Below are positions 1-7,212 of a stretch of 56,328 bases of DNA, piece after piece (position 1 is the stretch's first letter; every line of letters begins with the position of its first letter). The position numbers and the translations under genes were made by a program. The DNA comes from Deltaproteobacteria bacterium (lineage in GTDB: Bacteria > Desulfobacterota > DSM-4660 > Desulfatiglandales > Desulfatiglandaceae), in contig JAFDHL010000002.1 of the NCBI GenBank assembly GCA_019308785.1, positions 1-56,328 of the forward strand, given 5' to 3'. A model generated the notes under the pieces. That model was given only the letters and a program-made list of their open reading frames with translations, was not told the origin of the DNA and searched no databases.

Positions 1-30
1 GTCCCGTTTCCCGCTCCAAAGAAAGGATAA

Positions 31-103
31 GGCGGCATAGCCAAGTGGCTAAGGCAGCGGTCTGCAAAACCGTTATTCACCGGTTCGAATCCGGTTGCCG
101 CCT
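31..103 (+). tRNA. tRNA-Cys (anticodon GCA)
   Basis: A full cloverleaf can be folded. The acceptor arm GGCGGCA pairs with TGCCGCC at 96-102, the anticodon loop reads CTGCAAA (anticodon GCA, cysteine), and the T arm contains GGTTCGAATCC. The discriminator base is T103 and a CCA end is encoded at 104-106. A strong hairpin terminator follows directly. Confidence 0.96.
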
Positions 104-116
104 CCACAATAATAAC

Positions 117-165
117 AAGGGTTTGCAAGAATTATCAATAACTTGCAGGCCCTTTTTCTTTTTCC
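117..165 (+). terminator. Rho-independent terminator of tRNA-Cys
   Basis: The arm AAGGGTTTGCAAG pairs, with a small bulge, with CTTGCAGGCCCTT across a loop of about 12 nt, and a T-rich run follows. It lies about 10 bp after the tRNA 3' end. Confidence 0.85.
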
Positions 166-348
166 ATCCCTTCTCTTCATCAAAATCATGCTTAAACCGC
201 GATCCTTCCGTTTTTTAGCCCCCTTATACCTCCCCTATTGGTTTAAAAACTCTCGTATTTGGTAACTCAGAGTCATGAAACATAACTATTTTTAAACCAG
301 ATTTCCTGTTATTTCCAAGGGAATACGTTACCTTTATGCCAATATTTC

Positions 349-377
349 TTGACAAAACATATGGTTACGCATAATCT
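349..377 (+). promoter_or_regulatory. Sigma-70-type promoter of the HU/IHF gene
   Basis: A perfect -35 box TTGACA (349-354) is followed by a 17-bp spacer and TAATCT (372-377), 26 bp before the ATG at 404. The preceding stretch 166-348 holds no convincing gene. Confidence 0.6.
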
Positions 378-403
378 CAGAAAAAACTGCAAGAGCTTCC
401 GCC

Positions 404-691
404 ATGACCCTTACCAAAGCCCACATCATTAACAGCATTTACAACAACACCGACCTGAATAGACCCCAAGCCACAAGAGCAGTCGAAACCTTTCTTGAAT
501 CAATCAAGAAAGCACTCGAAAGCAGCGAAGATGTCCTTATCACCGGATTCGGGAAATTCTATGTGAATGAGAAAAAGGAACGGCGAGGAAGAAACCCTGC
601 AACCGGTGAAGGCTTGATGCTCCTGCCAAGAAAGGTGATTGCATTCAAGTGCTCTCCAGTGCTCAGGAAGAAGGTAAATGGGGAAAGGTGA
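404..691 (+). CDS. ihfA: HU/IHF-family DNA-binding protein (IHF alpha-like)
   Basis: This 95-residue protein has the length and layout of IHF/HU subunits. Two N-terminal helices (MTLTKAHIINSIYN onward) are followed by the signature ITGFGKF near residue 47 and a DNA-binding beta arm with RRGRNPATGE, where Arg-Asn-Pro is the intercalating tip. Such proteins bend DNA as dimers in the nucleoid, and IHF is also the usual co-activator of sigma-54 promoters; rpoN lies in this window. The N terminus resembles IHF-alpha more than HU, but the alpha/beta/HU choice is not certain. It sits between tRNA-Cys and the left end of a gene-cassette array and has its own promoter. Confidence 0.85.
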   Translation: MTLTKAHIINSIYNNTDLNRPQATRAVETFLESIKKALESSEDVLITGFGKFYVNEKKERRGRNPATGEGLMLLPRKVIAFKCSPVLRKKVNGER

Positions 692-897
692 GGTTTTTAT
701 TTCATTCACTATTGTTTAACAGAATTGGTTTTATGATGGCGGCGCTTGCATTTGGCAAGCAGTCTTTAATAACCAAAGAACGCTTGTAAGAGTTGTGTAC
801 TGCAAAATAATGAAAGCAGTATTTACGGGCATAATACGTTATTATGCGGAAAATATATAGTGTTAATATACAAAATTTTTTCTGCTTAATACAATAC
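692..897. other. Non-coding left border of the cassette array, with two hairpins
   Basis: No gene is seen. GTTTAAC at 714-720 resembles an attC R'' box and is followed by an inverted pair TTGGTT/AACCAA enclosing CTTGC-ATTTG-GCAAG, but no matching R' box follows. A second perfect inverted repeat GCATAATA/TATTATGC lies at about 820-840. This could be a decayed attC or attI region. No integrase gene is present. Confidence 0.3.
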
Positions 898-929
898 GTT
901 AGCCGACATCCTCATATTGGAGAAACAAA

Positions 930-1583
930 ATGTTTAAGAAATACACAATCGCTGGGGAGAACAATCCCATTTGGCAGCTCGTGGAACCGGTAATACTCAA
1001 GACATGGGCGGGTGGAATGTCCAAAGCTTCTTATCCTCGTCTTTATCTAATTCATTTTATGTCTTTGCTGATAGCCCTAGTCACGTTTCTTGGAGGATTT
1101 GTGCTAAGGATATTACTTGTTGGGGCCATTCTTTTTTTGGGATACGCAGTCTTTGAGGAATCTTTAACTTTGGCATTTAGTGCTGTTTTTCCATCGTTTG
1201 GAATGGATACAACCATAATGAATAATGGTGACAAAAGTAGTTTGTGGATATATCACGTGTTGGGGTATGTAATTCTAATTAAAAGCGTGATTTTCGTTTT
1301 CGGGAAGAATTTTACCGACTGCATGCAAGATACCGCACTGTATCTGTTGTTTATGGTTACCGGAATGATTCCACTAAAATGGATAGCCCGAGGTCTTATC
1401 AAAGAGAACTATTTCGTGCAGTTGTTTGCGAAAAAACGCTTTATGGGTATGCACATAGCTCAAACGATTTCAGCGGCACCACCTGAGATTGAACAGCTAT
1501 ACGATAAGATCTTCGACTTATATCAAAAATCGAATGATGAGAATGCAAGAAAGCAATTGGAAGAGCTGTGTGCAACTTACTGA
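930..1583 (+). CDS. Cassette 1: multipass membrane protein of unknown function
   Basis: This 217-residue protein is not recognised as a known family. Hydrophobic segments at about residues 42-75 (probably two passes), 105-125 and 133-152 suggest four membrane spans. They are followed by a soluble C-terminal tail of about 60 residues (IARGLIKENYFVQLFAKKRF onward) that is helical and charged. The gene is the only one in its cassette, which starts at the GTTAGCC box (898-904) and ends with the attC at 1630-1687. The short leader between cassette start and ATG contains GGAGAAAC, a reasonable ribosome site. No promoter is evident, as is usual for integron cassettes. Base composition is AT-rich compared with the housekeeping genes downstream, fitting acquired DNA. 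Confidence 0.75.
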   Translation: MFKKYTIAGENNPIWQLVEPVILKTWAGGMSKASYPRLYLIHFMSLLIALVTFLGGFVLRILLVGAILFLGYAVFEESLTLAFSAVFPSFGMDTTIMNNGDKSSLWIYHVLGYVILIKSVIFVFGKNFTDCMQDTALYLLFMVTGMIPLKWIARGLIKENYFVQLFAKKRFMGMHIAQTISAAPPEIEQLYDKIFDLYQKSNDENARKQLEELCATY

Positions 1584-1629
1584 AAAATCAATGAGCCCCC
1601 GTAGAGTTTAGGCATGTCACATCAAAATC

Positions 1630-1687
1630 GGCTAACAATCAAATCCAGCCGACCTCCTTCGTCGTCGGCTGATTTGAAGCGTTAAAG
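1630..1687 (+). other. attC site of cassette 1
   Basis: The R'' box GGCTAAC (1630-1636) and R' box GTTAAAG (1681-1687) flank an imperfect palindrome with arms CAAATC/GATTTG and CAGCCGAC/GTCGGCTG. GGCTAAC is the exact reverse complement of GTTAGCC at 898-904, the start of the same cassette, as expected for an excised circular cassette. Confidence 0.9.
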
Positions 1688-1718
1688 CGCAAAGAAATAA
1701 TACTTTAGGGATAGCGAT

Positions 1719-2510
1719 ATGATGAAGGAGAGAGATCCATCATATAATCATCCAGCTTTTCCGCAACCGAATGACACCACCATATCCGTTTGGCGGTACA
1801 TGGATTTTGAAAAATTCGAGTGGATTGTGAACAACAGCCGTCTATTTATGCCACCCACTGCCCGGCTTGGAGACCCATTTGAAGGGACAACCCCCAGAGG
1901 TGAATTGCAGTGGTGGCAACGCAAGGCAGAGAACACTGATTCAGATGAACAAAGACAGATCATGAAATACAATCGAGGCCTGATCTCCCGCATGGCTAAA
2001 CAATTTCGTGAAAACTACTATGTGAGTTGTTGGCACATTAACGAATTCGAAAATTATGCTATGTGGCAGTGCTACACAAAAAGCATTAATGCAGTAGCAA
2101 TCAGAACCAGTTATGCATCCCTAAGAGCCTGTTTGCCAAGCTATGTCGAGATGGGATTGGTCCGGTATATCGACTACGCCATAGAGCGCCTTCCTTCACT
2201 GAACCTATTTGAGTACATCATGCACAAGGATATATACTACAGCTATGAAAATGAAGTTCGGGCTGTAGCGGCTTCCTTCATCGCATATGAAGAGTGGCAA
2301 AAGCATTTTAGTGAGAACCATTTCGAGTTAAAAAATTCCCCAGGATTTCTATTTTATGCGCCAACTATAGATTTAACTCAATTAATTGTTGGCGTAGTTC
2401 TTCATCCTGAAATTCCATCGGATGTTCAAGCAAAAGCCGTTGATCTTTGTATAAAAAACGGGCTAAGCCAGCCTACGTTGTCACGCAGAGCACAAGAGCC
2501 AGTATATTAA
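1719..2510 (+). CDS. Cassette 2: DUF2971-family protein
   Basis: This 263-residue protein has the DUF2971 layout. An N-terminal WRYMDFEKFEWIV segment is followed by LFMPPTARLGDPFEG, then YVSCWHINEFENYAMWQCYT, and later DIYYSYENEVRAVA. The family is widespread in mobile contexts; its biochemical role is not established, and DUF2971 genes recur near defence genes. It is the single gene of a cassette whose start (GTTAAAGC, 1681-1688) and end (GCTTTAAC, 2562-2569) are exact complements. The start ATG at 1719 is followed by a second ATG, and either could be used. Confidence 0.8.
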   Translation: MMKERDPSYNHPAFPQPNDTTISVWRYMDFEKFEWIVNNSRLFMPPTARLGDPFEGTTPRGELQWWQRKAENTDSDEQRQIMKYNRGLISRMAKQFRENYYVSCWHINEFENYAMWQCYTKSINAVAIRTSYASLRACLPSYVEMGLVRYIDYAIERLPSLNLFEYIMHKDIYYSYENEVRAVAASFIAYEEWQKHFSENHFELKNSPGFLFYAPTIDLTQLIVGVVLHPEIPSDVQAKAVDLCIKNGLSQPTLSRRAQEPVY

Positions 2511-2562
2511 AGGCCTATTTTAATAAAGAGAAAATGCTCCATTAATTTTTTAAAAGAGAGCG

Positions 2563-2737
2563 CTTTAACAAGGCTCTTGCAGCCGATCGCTAAAAGCGTC
2601 GGCTGAAGAGCAGCGTGTGTGCCAGGCATGGCACGTAGCTAGTGAGGTGAAAGTCCTCATATCAGGTGTTCGCGGAGCCTAAGGTTAGGAGAAGGGCAAG
2701 GGCGTCGTCGTGAGGCTCCTCCCTATCCCGATTATGC
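2563..2737 (+). other. attC site of cassette 2, interrupted by an intron remnant
   Basis: The R'' box CTTTAAC (2563-2569) and a palindrome with arms GCTCTT/AGAGC and CAGCCGA/TCGGCTG end at GCGT (2613-2616). The R' box is split. Removing 2617-2732 joins GCGT to TATGC and restores GTTATGC, the exact complement of the R'' box GCATAAC of cassette 3 at 3305-3311. The reconstructed site is 59 bp. Confidence 0.85.
2617..2732 (+). mobile_element. Internally deleted group II intron (group IIC-attC-like) remnant
   Basis: The first bases GTGTGCC and the following stretches CAGGCATGGCAC, AGGTGAAAGTCCTC and GGGCAAGGGCGTCGTCGTGA match, as I recall them, the 5' part of domain I of bacterial group II introns. 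The last bases CCCGAT match an intron 3' end (AY). There is no reverse transcriptase and no recognisable domain V, so only both tips remain, 116 bp in total. Excision in silence restores a perfect attC R' box, which fixes both boundaries. Group IIC-attC introns are known to insert into attC sites of integron cassettes. Confidence 0.75.
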
Positions 2738-2791
2738 TTTAAAGTACTACTACAAAAAGATGTGCTGTTCTCCCTTATTTAGAAGCTTGGC

Positions 2792-3280
2792 ATGGGGGCA
2801 AACAAAATGAAAAATGAATCCCAAGAAAAAGGATTTATTGAAGAACGGATCCAAAGTTGTGGAGAGATTGAACAACGATTAGCTACCCTAGATTTTAACA
2901 ATTGGTCAAAAGAGGTTGGTCTTTTGGGCAATCATCAGAGTTCAATGTCAAAGATTCATTTCATGATGGATGAATTAAATTTATACAATAAAATCCATGA
3001 ATATAAATTCCATTTACGTGGCAACAAAATTATACGTTTCTGGTTCACTGGCAGTAGCGGAGAAATAGATTTTGATGAGATGGATATTAATGATTTTTTA
3101 GATCAGAATGAATACAATTTCAAAAATACACACTATATGCACCTATTTTTGTCTATATTTACATTGGGGTTATATCGCCACATCATTCCATGGTTAATAA
3201 AGCGGCAAGAGAGACAAAACAAAAAACAAATTGAAAAACTTAAACAAAAAATCGGAACATGGAAACCCCATAAGATTTAA
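2792..3280 (+). CDS. Cassette 3: small unknown protein with C-terminal membrane segment
   Basis: This 162-residue protein belongs to no family I recognise. The first 110 residues are soluble, charged and predicted mixed helix and strand (KIIRFWFTGSSGEIDFDEMDINDF). A hydrophobic stretch near 113-137 (YMHLFLSIFTLGLYRHIIPW) could be one membrane span. It is followed by a strongly basic tail rich in Lys, Arg and Gln. Start choice is uncertain: ATG 2792, or ATG 2807, which has GGGGG about 8 bp upstream. It is the sole gene of the cassette that begins at 2733, right after the intron remnant. Confidence 0.65.
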   Translation: MGANKMKNESQEKGFIEERIQSCGEIEQRLATLDFNNWSKEVGLLGNHQSSMSKIHFMMDELNLYNKIHEYKFHLRGNKIIRFWFTGSSGEIDFDEMDINDFLDQNEYNFKNTHYMHLFLSIFTLGLYRHIIPWLIKRQERQNKKQIEKLKQKIGTWKPHKI

Positions 3281-3304
3281 CTGCTTGCTTTGTATATCCT
3301 AGAA

Positions 3305-3376
3305 GCATAACAAGTTGCTGGAGAATCGACGGGAAAACGCTGGCGCGTTTCCCACGTCTCAGCTCCAGCGTTAGAG
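3305..3376 (+). other. attC site of cassette 3
   Basis: R'' GCATAAC (3305-3311) and R' GTTAGAG (3370-3376) flank L-box arms GCTGGAG/CTCCAGC and an inner imperfect stem around CGCTGGCGCG. It is closely similar to the attC at 4203-4274, so the two share an origin. Total length 72 bp. Confidence 0.92.
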
Positions 3377-3383
3377 ATGAATT

Positions 3384-4208
3384 ATGGAAGAAATAACGGT
3401 TGAAACTTGGGAAGAATTTGAAGCGAAACTGGCAGACCTGCTTAAGCAGCGGGAAGAATGGACAGAAAGGACTTCTCTGTACATTTCCGATCTTTTGTAT
3501 AGGGGGCAATCGAATTCCAGTTGGAAGCTTAAAACAACTTTAGAAAGAGTTGTGCATACGCAAATGAGTATGTATAAATACTACAAAACTATCCATTCTT
3601 CGAGATATAGAGTGGAAACTTTCACTGAAACATCTTGGGATATTCCTGCTCCTGAGAAATACAAAGATTGGCTTGAAAATGAAGTCAATTTATTCTTGGA
3701 CAGTTTACCTGCCACCAACTACATGGTCTATCTGAGGCATCTAGGATTCCCGTCACCACTTTTGGATTGGACTTCTTCACCGTATATTGCCGGATTCTTC
3801 GCATTTGACAAAGCAAACGATGAAATCCCTTTTGTGTCTATATACGTTTTCTTGGAATATATGGGAGAGGGGAAAGAGGCATCAAGCTGGGAGCCAAATA
3901 TTTCTACCATTGACGAATATGTCAAAACTCACAAAAGGCATTTCTTACAACAAAGCAAGTACACTATTTGTACAGAAAAAAAAGAAGATGAATTGTTATA
4001 TTATGCTCACCACGAAGATAAACCAAATCGCAACGGCCGAGATCAAGACCATTTATGGAAATTCAATATACCAATCCGAGAACGAATAAAGGTGTTGAAA
4101 AAACTTGACAGTTTCAACATCAATTCATTCTCTCTATTTGGCTCAGAAGAAAGTCTCATAGACACGATAGCAACGAGGGAATTCATTATAAAGGAAAGGC
4201 ACCTCTAA
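3384..4208 (+). CDS. Cassette 4: FRG-domain protein
   Basis: This 274-residue protein has the FRG domain, named for the Phe-Arg-Gly-type motif, here DLLYRGQSNSSWKLKTTLER (residues about 32-51). It also has the downstream conserved LRHLGFPSPLLDWTSSP and an FFAF segment near residue 140. FRG proteins are frequent in mobile and defence neighbourhoods and are suspected enzymes or toxins, but no reaction is firmly assigned. The ATG lies only 14 bp after the cassette recombination point at 3370, and the stop codon TAA overlaps the R'' box of its own attC, a compact arrangement typical of cassettes. Confidence 0.85.
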   Translation: MEEITVETWEEFEAKLADLLKQREEWTERTSLYISDLLYRGQSNSSWKLKTTLERVVHTQMSMYKYYKTIHSSRYRVETFTETSWDIPAPEKYKDWLENEVNLFLDSLPATNYMVYLRHLGFPSPLLDWTSSPYIAGFFAFDKANDEIPFVSIYVFLEYMGEGKEASSWEPNISTIDEYVKTHKRHFLQQSKYTICTEKKEDELLYYAHHEDKPNRNGRDQDHLWKFNIPIRERIKVLKKLDSFNINSFSLFGSEESLIDTIATREFIIKERHL

Positions 4209-4274
4209 CCTTTCGCTGGAGGTCGACGTGGGAAACGCTGGCGCGTTTTCCGCGTCTCAGCTCCAGCGTTGGGC
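4203..4274 (+). other. attC site of cassette 4
   Basis: R'' CTCTAAC (4203-4209) is the exact complement of GTTAGAG at 3370-3376, the start of this cassette. R' is GTTGGGC (4268-4274). Arms CGCTGGAG/CTCCAGCG and an inner stem around AACGCTGGCGCGTT give a 72-bp site. Confidence 0.93.
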
Positions 4275-4364
4275 AGCAAAAAAAGCATATCATTCAAGGG
4301 GGTAATATGGCCATAAAGAAAATTATCGGTATAATTGTTGTTCATTACATATTACTGATGCATA

Positions 4365-4850
4365 TTGCTGGCGTATCGTGTATCGTTTTCTTTTGAGAAA
4401 GAAAGCTATGTAAATGGAATTCCATGTGGAGGATATGCCGCAGAGCTTGGAGTTGGACAAAAGTGCGAAGAACTAAAAGCTTTCTTTGAGAAGTGGGCAC
4501 CAAAAGCAGAGCAATGTGATCCCGAGGCTCAAGAACTTCTTGGTCTTACATATTCACATTCTTCAGCCACATGGCACAAGGCTGTTGAATGGTTTAGGAA
4601 AGCAGCAGAACAAGGTTACGCACCAGCTCAATTTGAATTGGGTGTGCGGTATGAGTATGGCGAGGGAGTCTTACAAGATTTTGTGTTTGCCCACATGTGG
4701 TACAACATCTCAGCTAGTAAAGGATACAGCAAAGCAAGGTCCGCCTTATCCGAACTTACTCAAAAAATGACACCTGCATCTATAGCCAAAGCACAAGACA
4801 TGGCAAGGGATTGGAAACCAAAACCTTGTCAGAGCGATAGCACAAAATAA
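4365..4850 (+). CDS. Cassette 5: Sel1-repeat protein, probably frameshifted near its start
   Basis: This frame gives 161 residues with Sel1-like (TPR-related) repeats: PEAQELLGLTYSH, then AVEWFRKAAEQGYAPAQFELGVRYEYGEGV and a third partial repeat AHMWYNISASKGYSKA. Such solenoids mediate protein contacts and are often secreted. The first codon here is TTG with no ribosome site. In another frame, an ATG at 4307 behind GGGGGTAAT encodes a hydrophobic leader (MAIKKIIGIIVVHYILL onward) that stops at about 4396. A one-base indel between about 4365 and 4396 probably separated a signal peptide from the repeats. The cassette runs from 4268 to the R'' box at 4867. Confidence 0.65.
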   Translation: MLAYRVSFSFEKESYVNGIPCGGYAAELGVGQKCEELKAFFEKWAPKAEQCDPEAQELLGLTYSHSSATWHKAVEWFRKAAEQGYAPAQFELGVRYEYGEGVLQDFVFAHMWYNISASKGYSKARSALSELTQKMTPASIAKAQDMARDWKPKPCQSDSTK

Positions 4851-4866
4851 AATTTCAAGGTAGATT

Positions 4867-4885
4867 GCCCAACAATGGGAAAATA
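4867..4885 (+). other. Truncated attC at the right end of the array
   Basis: The R'' box GCCCAAC (4867-4873) is the exact complement of GTTGGGC at 4268-4274, the start of cassette 5. No palindromic L boxes or R' box follow, so the site and the array are cut off here. Confidence 0.7.
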
Positions 4886-5198
4886 GGGGTCCGTAAAAAA
4901 GTAAGTAACTCAACACATCCAGCATCAATCCGATTCTTTAATGGAATTAGCCGGGCAACCAACGCGGCTGCCACAAATCTATTGTATTGATTTTTGCGGG
5001 GGCAAAGCTGCGTGAACATCTTCTTAAATAAAGCAAGGAGTTCTATTTAAAATTTTTGTGCAAGATATGTTTTTTGCGCAACTAATGAAAAACAGGGTAT
5101 AAAATTCCGATTGTTATGTAGGTCTTTACACCAAAGATTGTCTTATGATATACAAAAAATTCCTTCCGAACGCGAAATGAAATGCTAATCATAAATAG
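4886..5198. other. Gene-free stretch after the cassette array
   Basis: I see no gene here. A weak promoter-like pair TTGCGC (5074-5079), an 18-bp spacer and TATAAA (5098-5103) could serve the gene at 5199. The stretch is AT-rich and marks the junction between truncated array and the next module. Confidence 0.35.
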
Positions 5199-6005
5199 AT
5201 GATATCATTAATGTTTGTTATGGATATTTCCAAAGTAGATCTCCTCCTGCAATATGCCCTTGCCATTGCTGGCCAGGGCGATGAGTATTTCCAGCGGCAG
5301 TTGGGACCCATCCATCTGGTCAAATATGTCTACTTAGCCGATCTTTCTCACGCTGAACGCAACCAAGGCAGAACTTATACAGGCATTGAGTGGCGTTTTC
5401 ATAAATTTGGCCCATGGTCCACCGAGGTTTTCAAAAGAATTGAGCCTGCTCTTACAGTGGTAGGAGCCACAAAGACTGAAATCAGTCATCCAAAATACGA
5501 AGATGATTTTGTCCGATGGATTTTAACTGATGACGATTTAGTATTACAGTTGGCGGCCAAATTGCCTCTGTATGCTTGTTTGGCAATTCAGAGTGCAGTT
5601 CGCCAGTTCGGTTCTGACACTCCATCCCTTCTTAATCATGTCTATTTGACAAGACCGATGCTACGCGCTGCACCTGGGGAATTCTTGGATTTTTCTCCTG
5701 AAGAGAAAAATGAGCAAGCTTTCCCCGAATCTCCTTCAGTTAGGTTAACCAAAATGCAAAAGGAACACCGCAAAAAAGAGCTACAAGATTTAAAGGCTCG
5801 CATCCAAGCAAAGCTCGCAGAGAAGAAAAAATATAGAAGATTAGTTCCCCCTGATCCGCCTCCTCGATATGACGAAATATTCATAGAGGGGCGGAAATGG
5901 CTTGATGAGCTGGCTGGTGCCTCGATTGAGGCACGGGAAGAGAGGGCACGCTTTTCCGAGGATGTTTGGAAATCACCGGCACGGTTTGACCCTGATGTTT
6001 CCTGA
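5199..6005 (+). CDS. Panacea/SocA-like (DUF4065-like) putative antitoxin
   Basis: This protein has 268 residues. The N-terminal 130 resemble the SocA/Panacea domain: HLVKYVYLADLSHAERNQGR followed by a TYTGIEWRFHKFGPWSTEVF block, the Y-x-x-H-x-F-G-P-W type core. The C-terminal third is very charged (KMQKEHRKKELQDLKARIQA) and likely a long helix. Panacea domains neutralise many unrelated toxins in toxin-antitoxin pairs. The next gene starts inside this one (11-bp overlap), so the two are translationally coupled. The start may be ATG 5199 or ATG 5220 (MDISKVDLLL), which fits the domain edge better. The assignment rests on motif similarity only. Confidence 0.6.
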   Translation: MISLMFVMDISKVDLLLQYALAIAGQGDEYFQRQLGPIHLVKYVYLADLSHAERNQGRTYTGIEWRFHKFGPWSTEVFKRIEPALTVVGATKTEISHPKYEDDFVRWILTDDDLVLQLAAKLPLYACLAIQSAVRQFGSDTPSLLNHVYLTRPMLRAAPGEFLDFSPEEKNEQAFPESPSVRLTKMQKEHRKKELQDLKARIQAKLAEKKKYRRLVPPDPPPRYDEIFIEGRKWLDELAGASIEAREERARFSEDVWKSPARFDPDVS

Positions 6006-6690
6006 AATATCAATCCAGAATGCAATTGATCCTTCTCCCTGGTGGATTCAGGACAACACAAAAGACTACCATAGGGGTCGTTTGATTTGGGCATTTGTGC
6101 CCCATGTTGATCAACTCCCGTATACGGTTACTCCTATAGGCAGACCTGAGGCTTCCGTACATGATGAAGCAACGGTAAGAATAGAGCCTCTCAGAATTGG
6201 ACAATATCAACCCGAAATGACTTTACCAGTTGCGGGAATGCCATGTTATTCTGGGGAAGTAAGGACGCTATATCGTGCAAAAAGACGCCCGGTCTTAGTA
6301 GTGAGTGAAGGAGGGGAACCTGTGCAAAGAGAATTGACCGTCGGGAAACCAAAATCACATACGTCACCGACATTGCTTGTAGCTCCCTATTATGGAGGGG
6401 AGGCTGACGGTAGTAGAGCTGGCTATCATCCGGAATTTCTCAAACGGGTTCGCGAATGTGAATTTCCACAGTTTATCGGCGACATGCTCCCATTAGGAGG
6501 TTCAACGGAGTCTGTTCTTAGACTCGATCATATACAGCCTATTGGAAAGCATCATGATTCTATTGCATGGACAGAGCATTGCCTAGGTGAAGATGCCATG
6601 GAAGTAGTTGATGAATGGATTACATGGATAATGACTGGCTTGTTACCAGCGGATGGAATAATTCACGATGCGAGAAAGGATTTTTTGTAA
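5995..6690 (+). CDS. Putative MazF/PemK-like partner protein of the Panacea gene
   Basis: Counting from the ATG at 5995, which overlaps the preceding gene by 11 bp, the protein has 231 residues. The frame is open further upstream but those residues lie inside the previous gene. The core GEVRTLYRAKRRPVLVVSEGG followed by TLLVAPYYG and later SVLRLDHIQPIGK resembles the beta-barrel of MazF/PemK endoribonucleases, where R-P-x-x-V-V-S is the most conserved segment. N- and C-terminal extensions are unusual for that family. Function as an RNase toxin is an inference; a non-toxic CcdB/MazF-fold protein is the alternative. Confidence 0.5.
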   Translation: MFPEISIQNAIDPSPWWIQDNTKDYHRGRLIWAFVPHVDQLPYTVTPIGRPEASVHDEATVRIEPLRIGQYQPEMTLPVAGMPCYSGEVRTLYRAKRRPVLVVSEGGEPVQRELTVGKPKSHTSPTLLVAPYYGGEADGSRAGYHPEFLKRVRECEFPQFIGDMLPLGGSTESVLRLDHIQPIGKHHDSIAWTEHCLGEDAMEVVDEWITWIMTGLLPADGIIHDARKDFL

Positions 6691-6808
6691 TTAGTGTAAA
6701 TTTTCCCCTAATCAGAGATAAAGTCCCGTTGAAATGTAAAATAGGTAAAAAGGGGAGGGTTGAAAAATAGCCAGCCAAATTAAGGGGTTAAGCAGAGGGC
6801 AGGATATG

Positions 6809-6846
6809 CAAAAAGGAGTTAGCGATTTTCGCTAACTCCTTTTGTA
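6809..6846 (+). terminator. Hairpin terminator downstream of the putative toxin-antitoxin pair
   Basis: The arms AAAAGGAGTTAGCGA and TCGCTAACTCCTTTT form a near-perfect stem with a tiny loop, and a T-rich tail follows. It lies about 120 bp after the stop at 6690 and could work in both directions. Confidence 0.75.
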
Positions 6847-7212
6847 TTTGACGGTGCGTGGCAAAGGGGGTCGGGCCGAGCTAATCAGCTTATGTTTCTT
6901 GAAATACAGGTTTGAAATGCCTTAATATTGGCCTTAAGATTGCCCTTTCAAAGGCAAGAAGAGGAATTTAGGTGAGCACAGGCACAGATGGTGTGCTCTG
7001 GTGCGCTCGCAGAGGTTTTTGCTGGTGCGGGTCTGCAACGTTTATCTTCCTCTGGAAAGAAGTCATGCCTTAAAGAAGGGGTTTCCATCGAGTAAACCCT
7101 CCTGCCACCTTTCATCAGAAAGGCACATTTCAGCAAATGCTGAAAATATATTTTTAAGTGAAAATTCTTGAGGTGAATTCACCAATGGTTTGAGAGAGGA
7201 TTTGTATAAACC
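6847..7212. other. Gene-free interval before the hydrolase gene
   Basis: No credible gene or repeat is seen. Short frames on the minus strand have poor start sites and no family features. The promoter of the gene at 7213 must lie here, but no clear boxes stand out. Confidence 0.3.

Noticed and set aside
714-795. Possible additional attC or attI site upstream of cassette 1
   Set aside because: GTTTAAC and a hairpin are present, but no complementary R' box follows and the distance to GTTAGCC at 898 is too long, so I do not call it a site.
6948-7136. Small minus-strand frame upstream of the hydrolase gene
   Set aside because: No ribosome site, biased composition and no homology features; treated as chance.
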